A stretch of 64,000 bases of DNA from contig DLHG01000003.1 of the NCBI GenBank assembly GCA_002483105.1, positions 7,967 through 71,966 of the forward strand, written 5' to 3'. Under the pieces are notes generated by a model, which saw only the letters and a program-made list of their open reading frames with translations, did no database searches and was not told the DNA's origin. Below are positions 24,782 through 33,191 of the stretch, piece by piece. This DNA comes from Bacteroidetes bacterium UBA7674. GTDB taxonomy: Bacteria > Bacteroidota > Bacteroidia > Chitinophagales > Chitinophagaceae. Every line of letters begins with the position of its first letter. Within the stretch, counting starts at the first letter, position 1. Made by a program: the position numbers and the translations under genes.

Positions 24782-26650
24782 TTATCTACCCATGTACACC
24801 ATAAGTATCTGCACATCGCTGGGATTGACGCCGGAGATGCGGCTTGCTTGGCCGAGCGTGTGTGGGCGTATTTTCCCAAGCTTCTGGCGGGCTTCATTGG
24901 AGAGCGCCGAAAGTTTGTTGTAGTCGAAACTGTCGGGTATAATTAGATCTTCGAGGGTGGACATTTTTTTGACCAGCTCTTTTTCCTTTTCTATATATAC
25001 GTCGTACTTCAGTTGTATCTCAGCCTGCTCCATTGCCAGCACATCACGGGTACCGATCGCTTCCGCCAATTCCGGCATAGCCTCATTCATATCCTTCAGG
25101 GCGATACCCGGGCGCAGTAATATCTTCCCCGCACGAGCGCGCTCGGTAATAGGCGATGAATTTCTTTCTTCCAGGAAAGGATTTACAACTGCCGGTTCCA
25201 CGGGAAACTCTGCGAGAATTTCTTTAATGCGGGTAACAGATGTCTGTTTTGCACGCATGAGGGAAAGACGCTCATCGGTAGCCAATCCTATTTTATGGCC
25301 GAGTTCCGTAAGGCGCAGATCCGCATTATCCTGGCGGAGAAGTGTACGGTATTCGGCACGGCTGGTGAACATACGGTAAGGTTCGTCTGTTCCTTTATTT
25401 ATCAGGTCGTCTATTAATACACCGATATAGGCATCGCTGCGCTGAAGAATTACAGCTTCCTCACCATGTACTTTTCTGTGCGCGTTGATACCAGCCATTA
25501 ATCCCTGGCAAGCAGCTTCCTCATATCCCGTAGTTCCGTTTATCTGTCCGGCGAAATAGAGGTTTTGTATGAGTTTGGTCTCTAAGGTAAACTGTAACTG
25601 GGTTGGTGGAAAGTAATCGTACTCGATGGCGTAACCCGGGCGGAAGAACTTTACATTCTCAAAACCCGGCACCATTTTCAATGCCTTGTACTGTACATCT
25701 TCGGGAAGGGAGGTGCTGAAACCATTCACATATATCTCTACCGTGTTCCAGCCTTCCGGTTCCACGAATAATTGGTGGCGTTCCCTTTCGGCAAAACGGC
25801 TGATCTTATCTTCTATGCTCGGGCAATAGCGAGGACCGCTTCCTTTGATGCGGCCTTGATACATTGGTGATTGCTCGAAGCCGGTCTTTAATATTTCGTG
25901 TACTTCAGGGCTTGTATAAGTTATCCAGCAGCAACGTTGTTGTTCCGGTTTTATCCTTTCGATAGGCATGTAGGAGAAACCAATGACTTCTTCATCACCA
26001 TCCTGAACTTCCATTTTGGTATAGTCCAGGCTACGGCCATCTACACGGGGAGGTGTTCCGGTCTTTAACCTGTCTGTTTCGAAACCTAATTCTACCAGTT
26101 GTTCTGTGATTCCTGTTGCGCGGCTTTCACCTATACGGCCACCGCCAAATTGTTTTTCACCAATATGGATGACACCATTGAGGAAGGTACCATTAGTGAG
26201 GACTACGGATTTGCCCATTATTTCCTGGCCCATACCTGTAACCACACCTTGCGCGCGACCATCCTTTACAATGAGGCTCTTTACCATGTCCTGCCAGAAG
26301 TCGACATTAGGCGTTGCTTCCAGCATATCCCTCCATGTCTGGGCGAAGAGGTGGCGGTCATTTTGTGTCCGCGGACTCCACATTCCCGGTCCTTTGCTCT
26401 TATTGAGCATACGGAATTGTATCATGCTCTTGTCGCTGACGATACCGCTGTATCCGCCAAGTGCATCTATCTCACGAACTATCTGTCCTTTTGCAATTCC
26501 GCCCATGGCAGGATTGCAGCTCATCTGGGCAATGGTCTGCATATTCATAGTGATCAGCAGAACCTTAGAACCCATATTAGCAGCGGCAGCAGCAGCTTCA
26601 CAACCGGCATGTCCGGCACCCACAACAATTACATCGTACTCAGGAAACAT
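24782..26650 (-). CDS. mnmG: tRNA uridine-5-carboxymethylaminomethyl(34) synthesis protein MnmG (GidA)
   Basis: The 622-residue FAD protein works with MnmE to modify the wobble uridine of certain tRNAs. It has the N-terminal Rossmann motif VVGAGHAGCEAA, the family motifs CNPAMGGIAKG and GTFLNGVIHIG, then TGTPPRVDGRS and GTTGYEEAACQG. The C-terminal MnmE-binding helices end with GQASRISGVNPSDVQIL. The length is typical. A TACCTTTG element ends 7 bp before the start codon, with CAAA (TTTG on the minus strand) 16 bp further. In many bacteria this gene lies close to oriC. Confidence 0.97.
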   Translation of the reverse strand: MFPEYDVIVVGAGHAGCEAAAAAANMGSKVLLITMNMQTIAQMSCNPAMGGIAKGQIVREIDALGGYSGIVSDKSMIQFRMLNKSKGPGMWSPRTQNDRHLFAQTWRDMLEATPNVDFWQDMVKSLIVKDGRAQGVVTGMGQEIMGKSVVLTNGTFLNGVIHIGEKQFGGGRIGESRATGITEQLVELGFETDRLKTGTPPRVDGRSLDYTKMEVQDGDEEVIGFSYMPIERIKPEQQRCCWITYTSPEVHEILKTGFEQSPMYQGRIKGSGPRYCPSIEDKISRFAERERHQLFVEPEGWNTVEIYVNGFSTSLPEDVQYKALKMVPGFENVKFFRPGYAIEYDYFPPTQLQFTLETKLIQNLYFAGQINGTTGYEEAACQGLMAGINAHRKVHGEEAVILQRSDAYIGVLIDDLINKGTDEPYRMFTSRAEYRTLLRQDNADLRLTELGHKIGLATDERLSLMRAKQTSVTRIKEILAEFPVEPAVVNPFLEERNSSPITERARAGKILLRPGIALKDMNEAMPELAEAIGTRDVLAMEQAEIQLKYDVYIEKEKELVKKMSTLEDLIIPDSFDYNKLSALSNEARQKLGKIRPHTLGQASRISGVNPSDVQILMVYMGR

Positions 26651-26657
26651 AAGGGCG

Positions 26658-26685
26658 CAAAGGTACGGACTATACGGGGAACAAA
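26658..26685 (-). promoter_or_regulatory. promoter of mnmG, almost leaderless
   Basis: TACCTTTG (minus, 26665-26658) with TTTG 16 bp upstream (26685-26682). The predicted transcription start lies within a few bases of the ATG. Confidence 0.6.
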
Positions 26686-26779
26686 TGTTATTTGTTCGTC
26701 TTTTAATAGTGTCAAGTACCTAACTTTAATAAAGACCGTGCTGTCTTATTTATAACTATTCACTTTAAACCTCTTTTTT

Positions 26780-27403
26780 ATGAAATCACTTGTTGTCTTC
26801 CTTTTCATTTTACTGTCCGGATCTACAGTTTATAGCCAGTATATTTCAGCTGGTGTGCGAGGTGGCGGCAGTAAGTGGTCACGATTTGAATACAAATACC
26901 CAAGAGCAACTCCTGACAGAGGGCTCTTTTTGAGAGCAGAACCTATCAAAAGACTAGCCTTTGAAGTAAGCTATAGTAAATATTCATTACACAGAGGATA
27001 TAGCGCGGAGTACAATCCGGGAATAAAATATGCCTCAAAGCATGACTTAAGCTGTAATGAAATAGGAATAGCAGCGCAATACAACTATCTCAGGATGTTC
27101 AAAGGTCATTTAAAATTGTATGCAGGCATGGACTGTGAGCCCACTATTGTAGGCTTAACCACTGAAGAGTACAATAAACAGCCATATAGGAGTGCTCTTA
27201 TTCCATATCAAAAGACAAAAATGACCTTTCTTTTCTATTTGGTAGGTTTACACCAAACCTTCCTTTATGATATAGGCAAAGTAAATGTATTAGCTACCAT
27301 ATTTTACAGAAGCAACACTTCTGGCCTTGATATGAATTCGAGTTATTATCCGGGGTCTACCAGAATTGGAATATCCGGGGGTGTTTCCTATAAAATCCTT
27401 TAA
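26780..27403 (+). CDS. predicted outer-membrane beta-barrel-like protein, paralogue 1 of 3
   Basis: The 207-residue protein has a signal peptide ending near TVYSQ. The mature part is alternating polar and hydrophobic with aromatic ends, starting YISAGVRGGGSKWSRFEY and ending GISGGVSYKIL, as in small porin-like barrels. No named family is recognised. It shares this layout with the next two genes: a VRGG-type start, a central (A)QYxYL strand with KxxLYxG, and a final G-Y-K strand. It is followed 33 bp later by a parS-like palindrome. Confidence 0.7.
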   Translation: MKSLVVFLFILLSGSTVYSQYISAGVRGGGSKWSRFEYKYPRATPDRGLFLRAEPIKRLAFEVSYSKYSLHRGYSAEYNPGIKYASKHDLSCNEIGIAAQYNYLRMFKGHLKLYAGMDCEPTIVGLTTEEYNKQPYRSALIPYQKTKMTFLFYLVGLHQTFLYDIGKVNVLATIFYRSNTSGLDMNSSYYPGSTRIGISGGVSYKIL

Positions 27404-27435
27404 TACACTATTGATAATCAATCAATTAACACTAA

Positions 27436-27451
27436 TGTTCCACGTGGAACC
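27436..27451. promoter_or_regulatory. parS-like site A
   Basis: TGTTCCACGTGGAACC has a perfect 14-bp palindromic core. It differs at few positions from the ParB consensus TGTTnCACGTGAAACA. It lies between paralogues 1 and 2, 13 bp before the second start codon, so an operator role is an alternative. Confidence 0.55.
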
Positions 27452-27464
27452 AAACTAAAATCCT

Positions 27465-28118
27465 ATGAAAAAACTAGCTTTTGTATTGATAATCAACGGT
27501 TTATCTCATTTCGCTGTTGCCCAGGAAATGTCTGTAGGAGTCAGAGGCGGAAGTGGAATTCGGTTTGCAACCGGTGCATATAACACGTCGCAGGCAAGAA
27601 CCGGCTTTTTTATACCGGAGAAGGAACTCTTTATCAAGTATAACCTTCCTAAAGGCTTTGTTATAGAGATCAGTGGAGGGAATTATAGGCTTGAGCAGAA
27701 GAATGAGTGGCCATTAGGGTTTAGAGATCTTACTTCAACGTCCAGGTATGAATGTAAAAACACCGAGATAAGGTTATCGGCGCAATACAAGTATTTAAAC
27801 GCTTACAAGAATAAGGTACAATTGTATATCGGACATAGCTTTTCTAGAACACAATGTGAATTTACGGAAGAATATACCAATATAAACTGGTCTCATGGTC
27901 CTTTAGAGTCGTATTCTATTGATAAAAGCAACGTTTGGTATAGTACGGTAGGTATAAACCAGACCATAATATACAATATGCATAAGAATATAAGTTTACA
28001 GGCACTAATATCCGTGCAACAAAACGTTAGTGCCTATGCTGTACCCGGCTATTACTTTGGAGATATGCGTTTAAGCGCTTTGCTGGGTATTTCATACAAA
28101 TTCAGTACTTTAAATTAA
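27465..28118 (+). CDS. predicted outer-membrane beta-barrel-like protein, paralogue 2 of 3
   Basis: The 217-residue protein has a signal peptide ending near FAVAQ, then EMSVGVRGGSGIRFATG, matching paralogue 1 in SVGVRGG-type start, the RLSAQYKYLNAYKNKVQLY strand and the last strand ALLGISYKF. No enzymatic motif is seen. A parS-like site begins directly after its stop codon. Function is unknown. Confidence 0.7.
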   Translation: MKKLAFVLIINGLSHFAVAQEMSVGVRGGSGIRFATGAYNTSQARTGFFIPEKELFIKYNLPKGFVIEISGGNYRLEQKNEWPLGFRDLTSTSRYECKNTEIRLSAQYKYLNAYKNKVQLYIGHSFSRTQCEFTEEYTNINWSHGPLESYSIDKSNVWYSTVGINQTIIYNMHKNISLQALISVQQNVSAYAVPGYYFGDMRLSALLGISYKFSTLN

Positions 28119-28134
28119 CGTTCCACGTGGAACA
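28119..28134. promoter_or_regulatory. parS-like site B
   Basis: CGTTCCACGTGGAACA has a perfect 14-bp palindromic core. It sits directly after the stop codon of paralogue 2 and 13 bp before the start of paralogue 3. Confidence 0.55.
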
Positions 28135-28147
28135 TAACTAATATACT

Positions 28148-28831
28148 ATGAAAAAGACGCTATTATTAGCTTTCCTAGTAGGAATTGCATTACAATCCGG
28201 AGCACAACAGCTCTCTGTAGGTTATATGACCGGTATATCAAACTGGAAGCGAGTAAACATTAATGGTAATGGTCCGGTGATAAGAAATATACCTAATGAA
28301 GGTACTACCAGCTGGAGGAATGAAGCGTTTATCCGCTATCAAAGTAAAAAGAACCTAGCATTTGAAGGTGGAATAAGCCATACTAAACGTGATCTAGACG
28401 AGATAGTTTATATAATGGGCTGTTTTGGAGGGAAAGATAGTAAGATTGAGGAACTAAGCATAAGCTATACAGCACTGAATATCGGATTACAATACAAGAT
28501 AAATCCACCTTTGTGGATGAAATGCCCATTACTGGAGAAGTTGAGGAACTATATAGGTGTCAGTTTTAGTCCGATACTGGCAAATACTCTTACTAAACAT
28601 ACCTATACCAGCTATGATATAGCGGCATCAATGCAACAGCAAGCTATCGAAAATAACACTAGATACATTACTTTATCAGCCGGACTAAATCATACATTAG
28701 TATACCAACTAAATAAGCATTTCAATCTACTTTCAAGGGTTGGAGTTGACTACATTTTTAGCGGACGATATAACACGGTAGCTAATGCAAAAGGTAGCGT
28801 CAACCTTGGTATCTCTTACAATATACGCTAG
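28148..28831 (+). CDS. predicted outer-membrane beta-barrel-like protein, paralogue 3 of 3
   Basis: The 227-residue protein has a signal peptide ending near QSGAQ, then QLSVGYMTGISNWKR, with ALNIGLQYKI in the middle and SVNLGISYNIR at the end. It is more diverged than the first two but keeps the layout and length. The three genes share strand and close spacing and probably arose by tandem duplication. Function unknown. Confidence 0.68.
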   Translation: MKKTLLLAFLVGIALQSGAQQLSVGYMTGISNWKRVNINGNGPVIRNIPNEGTTSWRNEAFIRYQSKKNLAFEGGISHTKRDLDEIVYIMGCFGGKDSKIEELSISYTALNIGLQYKINPPLWMKCPLLEKLRNYIGVSFSPILANTLTKHTYTSYDIAASMQQQAIENNTRYITLSAGLNHTLVYQLNKHFNLLSRVGVDYIFSGRYNTVANAKGSVNLGISYNIR

Positions 28832-28888
28832 CTAGACTAGCTTTCTAATTAATAAATGCCTGATTGTACTTCACGATCACGGATTTTC

Positions 28889-28904
28889 GTTTCACGTGGA
28901 ACAT
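28889..28904. promoter_or_regulatory. parS-like site C
   Basis: CGTTTCACGTGGAACA is the copy closest to the ParB consensus on its left half. It lies 58 bp after paralogue 3, outside any obvious promoter position. Confidence 0.55.
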
Positions 28905-29142
28905 GAAATATTTAGTAGAGTAAATAGCAGTATAATATTTGTCTTATCGGAGCGAATATTTATGCAGATTAGGAACAATTATTAAGGTATCAGTCAGTCT
29001 AAAATACGATAACTAAAGACTAAAAATGAAACTAAAAATAGCCCTGTAATTATTCTATAGTAGGGCAGATGTACAGGCAAAATAAAATACTGAAATTATA
29101 AGGCTTAGCAAATACCCATATTGAGCTAAAAATAAGGAAAAT

Positions 29143-29181
29143 ATTCTTATAAATAATTGACTATCAATTATTTATAAGAAT
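29143..29181. repeat. perfect 18-bp inverted repeat with 3-nt loop
   Basis: The left arm ATTCTTATAAATAATTGA (29143-29160) is exactly complementary to the right arm (29164-29181), loop CTA. The arms are almost all A+T. It lies about 60 bp after the nadA stop on the minus strand and could be its terminator, though it lacks a G+C-rich stem. Confidence 0.8.
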
Positions 29182-29239
29182 GAAATCAGAATAATAGTAT
29201 AGAAAATACTAAAGCAATAAAATAGTTGAATTATAAAAA

Positions 29240-30247
29240 TTACAATCCAAATTGACGGCTTAATTCCATCATTCTGTCAATTGGCTTCTTTGCCGCTAAT
29301 CGTAGTGATTCTTCCATTTGTATTTCAGGGAGTTCATACTTCATACACAAATACAGTTTCTCGAGGGTATTAAGCTTCATGTGAGGGCAATCGTTGCAAG
29401 CGCAGGCATTGTCTGGCGGCGCGGGAATAAACGTCTTGTTGGGGCTTAATTGCTGCATCTTGTGTAAAATGCCCGTTTCTGTTGCAATTATGAAACTTTG
29501 ACTTTCATCTTCAACTGTGAACTTTAATAGCTGGGTAGTACTACCAATAAAATCAGCAATACGTAAAACCGCCTCTTCACATTCTGGGTGAGCTATCATC
29601 TTCGCTTCTGGGTGCCTTTCCTTCAACCTGGTGATCTTCTCTAAAGAAAATATCTCATGTACCATACATGCGCCATTCCAAAGAAGCATATCTCGGCCGG
29701 TAGTTTTATTAATGTATGCGCCTAGATTTTTATCAGGAGCAAATATTATTTTCTGATCGACAGCTAAACTTTCTACTATTTGTTTTGCATTAGATGAAGT
29801 ACAAATAATATCACTAAGTGCTTTGATACCTGCAGAACAATTGATGTAAGAAATAACCAGGTGATCAGGATGTTGTTCTTTAAACTTTTTGAATAAAGGT
29901 GGTGGACAAGAATCGCTTAAAGAACAACCTGCATTAAGATCTGGCAACAAAACTTTCTTTGAAGGATTTAAAATCTTTGCCGTCTCTGCCATGAAGTGAA
30001 CACCGGCAAATACAATGATGTCAGCACTTGTCTTTTCTGCATTCTGCGCCAGGCCAAGGCTATCGCCTATATAGTCTGCAACATCCTGTATATCGGGCTC
30101 CTGGTAATAGTGTGCGAGTACAACTGCATTCTTTTCTTTCTTTAATTTTTCGATCTCTTCAAACAGATCGAGCGTAGGATCAATTTCCAAATCTAAAAAT
30201 CCTTTTTTTTCCAATTCTGAAATTTTATTTTCCATTTCCACATTCAT
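29240..30247 (-). CDS. nadA: quinolinate synthase NadA
   Basis: It makes quinolinate from iminoaspartate and dihydroxyacetone phosphate in NAD synthesis, using a [4Fe-4S] cluster. Motifs seen: VVLAHYYQEPDIQDVADYIG, FAGVHFMAETAKIL, INCSAGIKAL, NGACMVHEIF and CACNDCPHMKLNTL, so the three cluster cysteines are present. The frame is open to a TTG at 30316, but the added 23 residues look like non-coding sequence; the ATG at 30247 fits the family length (about 335). No nadB or nadC is in the window. A TAATTTTG element lies at 30341-30334. Confidence 0.95.
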   Translation of the reverse strand: MNVEMENKISELEKKGFLDLEIDPTLDLFEEIEKLKKEKNAVVLAHYYQEPDIQDVADYIGDSLGLAQNAEKTSADIIVFAGVHFMAETAKILNPSKKVLLPDLNAGCSLSDSCPPPLFKKFKEQHPDHLVISYINCSAGIKALSDIICTSSNAKQIVESLAVDQKIIFAPDKNLGAYINKTTGRDMLLWNGACMVHEIFSLEKITRLKERHPEAKMIAHPECEEAVLRIADFIGSTTQLLKFTVEDESQSFIIATETGILHKMQQLSPNKTFIPAPPDNACACNDCPHMKLNTLEKLYLCMKYELPEIQMEESLRLAAKKPIDRMMELSRQFGL

Positions 30248-30333
30248 ATAATATCTATAAAGAAATTTTTTAAAAAAGAAACTATTACTATTACGAGTGT
30301 GGATTTGGGGAAACAAAAATCGAATCCACGTTG

Positions 30334-30341
30334 CAAAATTA
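30334..30341 (-). promoter_or_regulatory. promoter -7 element, nadA
   Basis: TAATTTTG on the minus strand matches TAnnTTTG. It predicts a leader of about 80 nt to the ATG at 30247. Confidence 0.4.
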
Positions 30342-30851
30342 GATAATATAGTTCATCCCCATCTTATCCTATCCTTATCCACATTTTATAAGTGCGCTGA
30401 ATAAGCATACCCACATAAAAGAGTGAAATTATGTAACATATCGCTTGTGAGTAAAATAAAAATTGGGGATAGTGTTTTTGGTGCTGTAGAAGTAGGGACG
30501 AAGTGAGTGCAAAATGTTTCTGGAGGTTCAAATGAATAGTTGTCAGTCAGTTATAAGAAGTTGTACAATGGTAACCCACACCAATTAACAGGAGAAATGG
30601 GATAAGTATTACTTGCGCAGAAGATAATAATTACATAATGCAGCTGCGGAGTATAACTAATCAGCGGAACCAAATAGAATAAGCATTATGAGTAAAAAGA
30701 AGTATATGAGGAATAATATGGCAGTATAAAGAACGATATAATATATAGTTTTACAGACCTATTGATTTACCCCGGGTTAAAGGGTTAAATAATAAAATCA
30801 TTATAAATGGCTTAAATAGCAGAAAAAGCCGCTAAATCTCGAAATTTCTTA

Positions 30852-30859
30852 TAAATTTG
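30852..30859 (+). promoter_or_regulatory. promoter -7 element, PpiD-like gene
   Basis: TAAATTTG matches TAnnTTTG and lies 31 bp before the ATG at 30891. No clear -33 TTTG. Confidence 0.5.
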
Positions 30860-30890
30860 CCGTCCTTAATAATCAGTAACAACAACCTAT

Positions 30891-33062
30891 ATGGCTGTAA
30901 TTCAAAAGATAAGAAATAAGTACGGCAAAATAGCTGCCGGTGTGATAGTGCTATCGCTTGTGGGCTTCATATTAATGGATGCTACTTCCAGTGGCCGCAT
31001 AGACGATCTGTTTCAAGGTGGAAGAGATGTAGTAGTAAAAGTGAACGGTGAAAAAGTAGAGTATAAAGTATATATACAACGCCAACACGAATACGAAGTA
31101 CTATATGGTGCATTCAATCCTGATTTTAAAATGACGGATCAGACACGTGCACAGATCAATGACCAAGTTCTGCGTGAGCTGATCTATGAGAAACTTGTGG
31201 ATGACGAGTGTGAAAAACTGGGCATTGGTGTTTCTAAAGAAGAAGAGAAGGAACTTATATACGGTGCTGAGCCGGATCAACTGATCAAGCAGTTTCCTTA
31301 TTTTGCTAATCGCGAAACAAAAATGTTTGACCCTGCAATGGTGAAACAATTTGAACAAGCGTTGAAAACACAAGGTGCTGAAATAGATCCGCAGGGTAAA
31401 CTTGCCGAGCAGTGGGAAATACTTAAAGCATTTGCTGTTCGCTCTTATCGTACCAATAAATATAATGCTGCAGTAACAGCAGGTATCACTGCTCCGCAAT
31501 TCATGGTGGACCAAGATGTGAAACTTCGCCAGCAGATGGCTAACATAAGCTATGTGATGGTGCCGTACGCAATAATCAGCGATGAGCAAGCGAAAGTGAG
31601 CGATGATGAATTGAAAGCATATATGGAAAAGCATAAAGCTGAGTACACTGTAAAAGAACCTAGCCGCAGCATAGAGTATGTATCGTTTGATATTACACCA
31701 AATGGAGAAGACTCTGCAAAATCTTTAGGTGAGTTGATAAAACTTAAAGACGAGTTTGCTACTGCTACAGATATTGAGAAGATAGTTAACAGTAACTCAG
31801 ATGAGAACTATAAAGACGTTTTTGTAAACAAGAGAATATACCAGTCCCGCTTTTCTGATTCTATCCTGAACCTGCCGGTGGGTGGTGTTTACGGACCTTA
31901 TTATGATGAAGGTGATTTTAAACTTTCTAAAATAGTAGAAAGAAAAATGTACCCGGATTCAGTAAAATTCAGGTTGATAAGAGTAGCAACAAAAGCTGAC
32001 GGACAGGATATAATAAGCGACAGTGCTGCAAAAATGAGAATAGACAGCGCGATCGCTGCTCTGAATTCAGGAGCTCCGTTTGCTGAAGTAGCTAACAGAT
32101 TCTCTGATGATCAGAACAGGCAGCAGACAGGAGGTGAATATACTTATACCATCGACCAAAAATCACAATTACCGGAAGCTCTTGGTACTGCCATATTTGA
32201 TGGTGTTACTGGCGATAAGAAAAGCGTAAGCATAAAAGAGAAAACGTACGAGTCCATTTTCTATGTAGAAATACTGGAGCAAAAAGGCATTCAACCTGCT
32301 GTGAAAATTGCAACAATAGTAAAAAGCCTGAGTGCAGGCACGGCAACAGACCAGGCTGTATATGGTAAAGCAAATGAGTTTGCGGGAAAGAATGCAACAG
32401 CAAAAGCATTTGATGAAGCTGCAAAAACACACCCGGGAAGAAGGATTGCTGAAAACATAAAACAAACAGACTTCGTAATAGAAGGATTGGGTGGAGGAAG
32501 TACCCGCGAAGTAGTTCGTTGGGCATATGAAGCGAAATTGGGCGATGTATCTAATGTCTTCAATATGGACGGCAGATACGTGGTTGCAAAACTGAGCAGC
32601 ATACAAGAAAAAGGCTTACCTAAAATAACTGAAGCTAACCGCCCTGCACTGGAGAAAAAAGTGAAGGACGAAAAGAAAGCGAAAATAATAGCGGATACTT
32701 ATAAAGGCATGAAGTCCCTGAACGACATAGCTGTAAAATCAGGACAGGCGATCCAGCAAGCGGATTCAATTTCTGCCGGCGGAATGTATGTGCCTAAACT
32801 GGGTTACGAACCAAGAGTATTGGGCTATAGCTTCTTTAAAGGCTTACAACCAAACGTGGTATCTCCTGCAATAAAAGGAAACGAAGCCGTTTTCTTTATC
32901 TCGGTTGCTAACCGTTGGGAAGGCCCGGCACCAACAATGCCTGGTATAATGGAAAATGAAAAAGCAGCAATGGAAGGCCAGATACGCAATGGTGCCAGCG
33001 GAACGCTGATGCAAATGCTACGTGACAAGGCTGACATAGAATATAATGTAAAGAATCTCTAG
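30891..33062 (+). CDS. PpiD-like periplasmic peptidyl-prolyl isomerase / foldase
   Basis: The 723 residues start with a short cytoplasmic tail and one membrane anchor (KIAAGVIVLSLVGFILMDAT, about 13-32). A SurA_N-type chaperone region follows (VVVKVNGEKVEYKVYIQRQ, then INDQVLRELIYEKLVDDECE). A parvulin domain occupies roughly 355-465, with FRLIRVATKADGQD, FAEVANRFSDD and GGEYTYTIDQ. The layout matches PpiD, which helps newly exported proteins fold at the Sec exit. Bacteroidota with many large T9SS substrates would need it. It is a single gene followed by a hairpin. Confidence 0.93.
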   Translation: MAVIQKIRNKYGKIAAGVIVLSLVGFILMDATSSGRIDDLFQGGRDVVVKVNGEKVEYKVYIQRQHEYEVLYGAFNPDFKMTDQTRAQINDQVLRELIYEKLVDDECEKLGIGVSKEEEKELIYGAEPDQLIKQFPYFANRETKMFDPAMVKQFEQALKTQGAEIDPQGKLAEQWEILKAFAVRSYRTNKYNAAVTAGITAPQFMVDQDVKLRQQMANISYVMVPYAIISDEQAKVSDDELKAYMEKHKAEYTVKEPSRSIEYVSFDITPNGEDSAKSLGELIKLKDEFATATDIEKIVNSNSDENYKDVFVNKRIYQSRFSDSILNLPVGGVYGPYYDEGDFKLSKIVERKMYPDSVKFRLIRVATKADGQDIISDSAAKMRIDSAIAALNSGAPFAEVANRFSDDQNRQQTGGEYTYTIDQKSQLPEALGTAIFDGVTGDKKSVSIKEKTYESIFYVEILEQKGIQPAVKIATIVKSLSAGTATDQAVYGKANEFAGKNATAKAFDEAAKTHPGRRIAENIKQTDFVIEGLGGGSTREVVRWAYEAKLGDVSNVFNMDGRYVVAKLSSIQEKGLPKITEANRPALEKKVKDEKKAKIIADTYKGMKSLNDIAVKSGQAIQQADSISAGGMYVPKLGYEPRVLGYSFFKGLQPNVVSPAIKGNEAVFFISVANRWEGPAPTMPGIMENEKAAMEGQIRNGASGTLMQMLRDKADIEYNVKNL

Positions 33063-33082
33063 TTCTATCACCATAGACAGCA

Positions 33083-33112
33083 GAACGGCTCCCACATGGG
33101 GGCCGTTTCTAT
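33083..33112 (+). terminator. terminator-like hairpin after the PpiD-like gene
   Basis: AACGGCTCCC pairs with GGGGGCCGTT around ACAT, followed by TTCTATTT. The stem has one bulge. Confidence 0.55.
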
Positions 33113-33191
33113 TTAGGACTAGATTATAAATTCAGAAAATGGAGGTATAGGCCTATAAATGCAAAACCTATGTAACTTTACAAAGAAGAAT

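Larger units (their letters stand above)
28832..29239. other. A+T-rich intergenic region after the paralogue cluster
   Basis: No gene is seen between paralogue 3 and the end of nadA. It contains parS-like site C (28889-28904) and a perfect 18-bp inverted repeat (29143-29181). Confidence 0.5.
30248..30890. other. intergenic region between nadA and the PpiD-like gene
   Basis: No gene is seen. It carries one perfect DnaA box, TTATCCACA at 30375-30383, without other good boxes nearby, and A+T-rich sequence. The promoter elements of both divergent genes are at its ends. Confidence 0.5.

Noticed and set aside
20786..27496. TTGATnATCAA read as FNR/CRP-type boxes
   Set aside because: FNR sites need TTGAT-N4-ATCAA. 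Here the half-sites are separated by one base, so the geometry does not fit.
30248..30316. TTG start adding 23 residues to NadA
   Set aside because: The added residues are A+T-driven and not part of the family; the ATG at 30247 fits.
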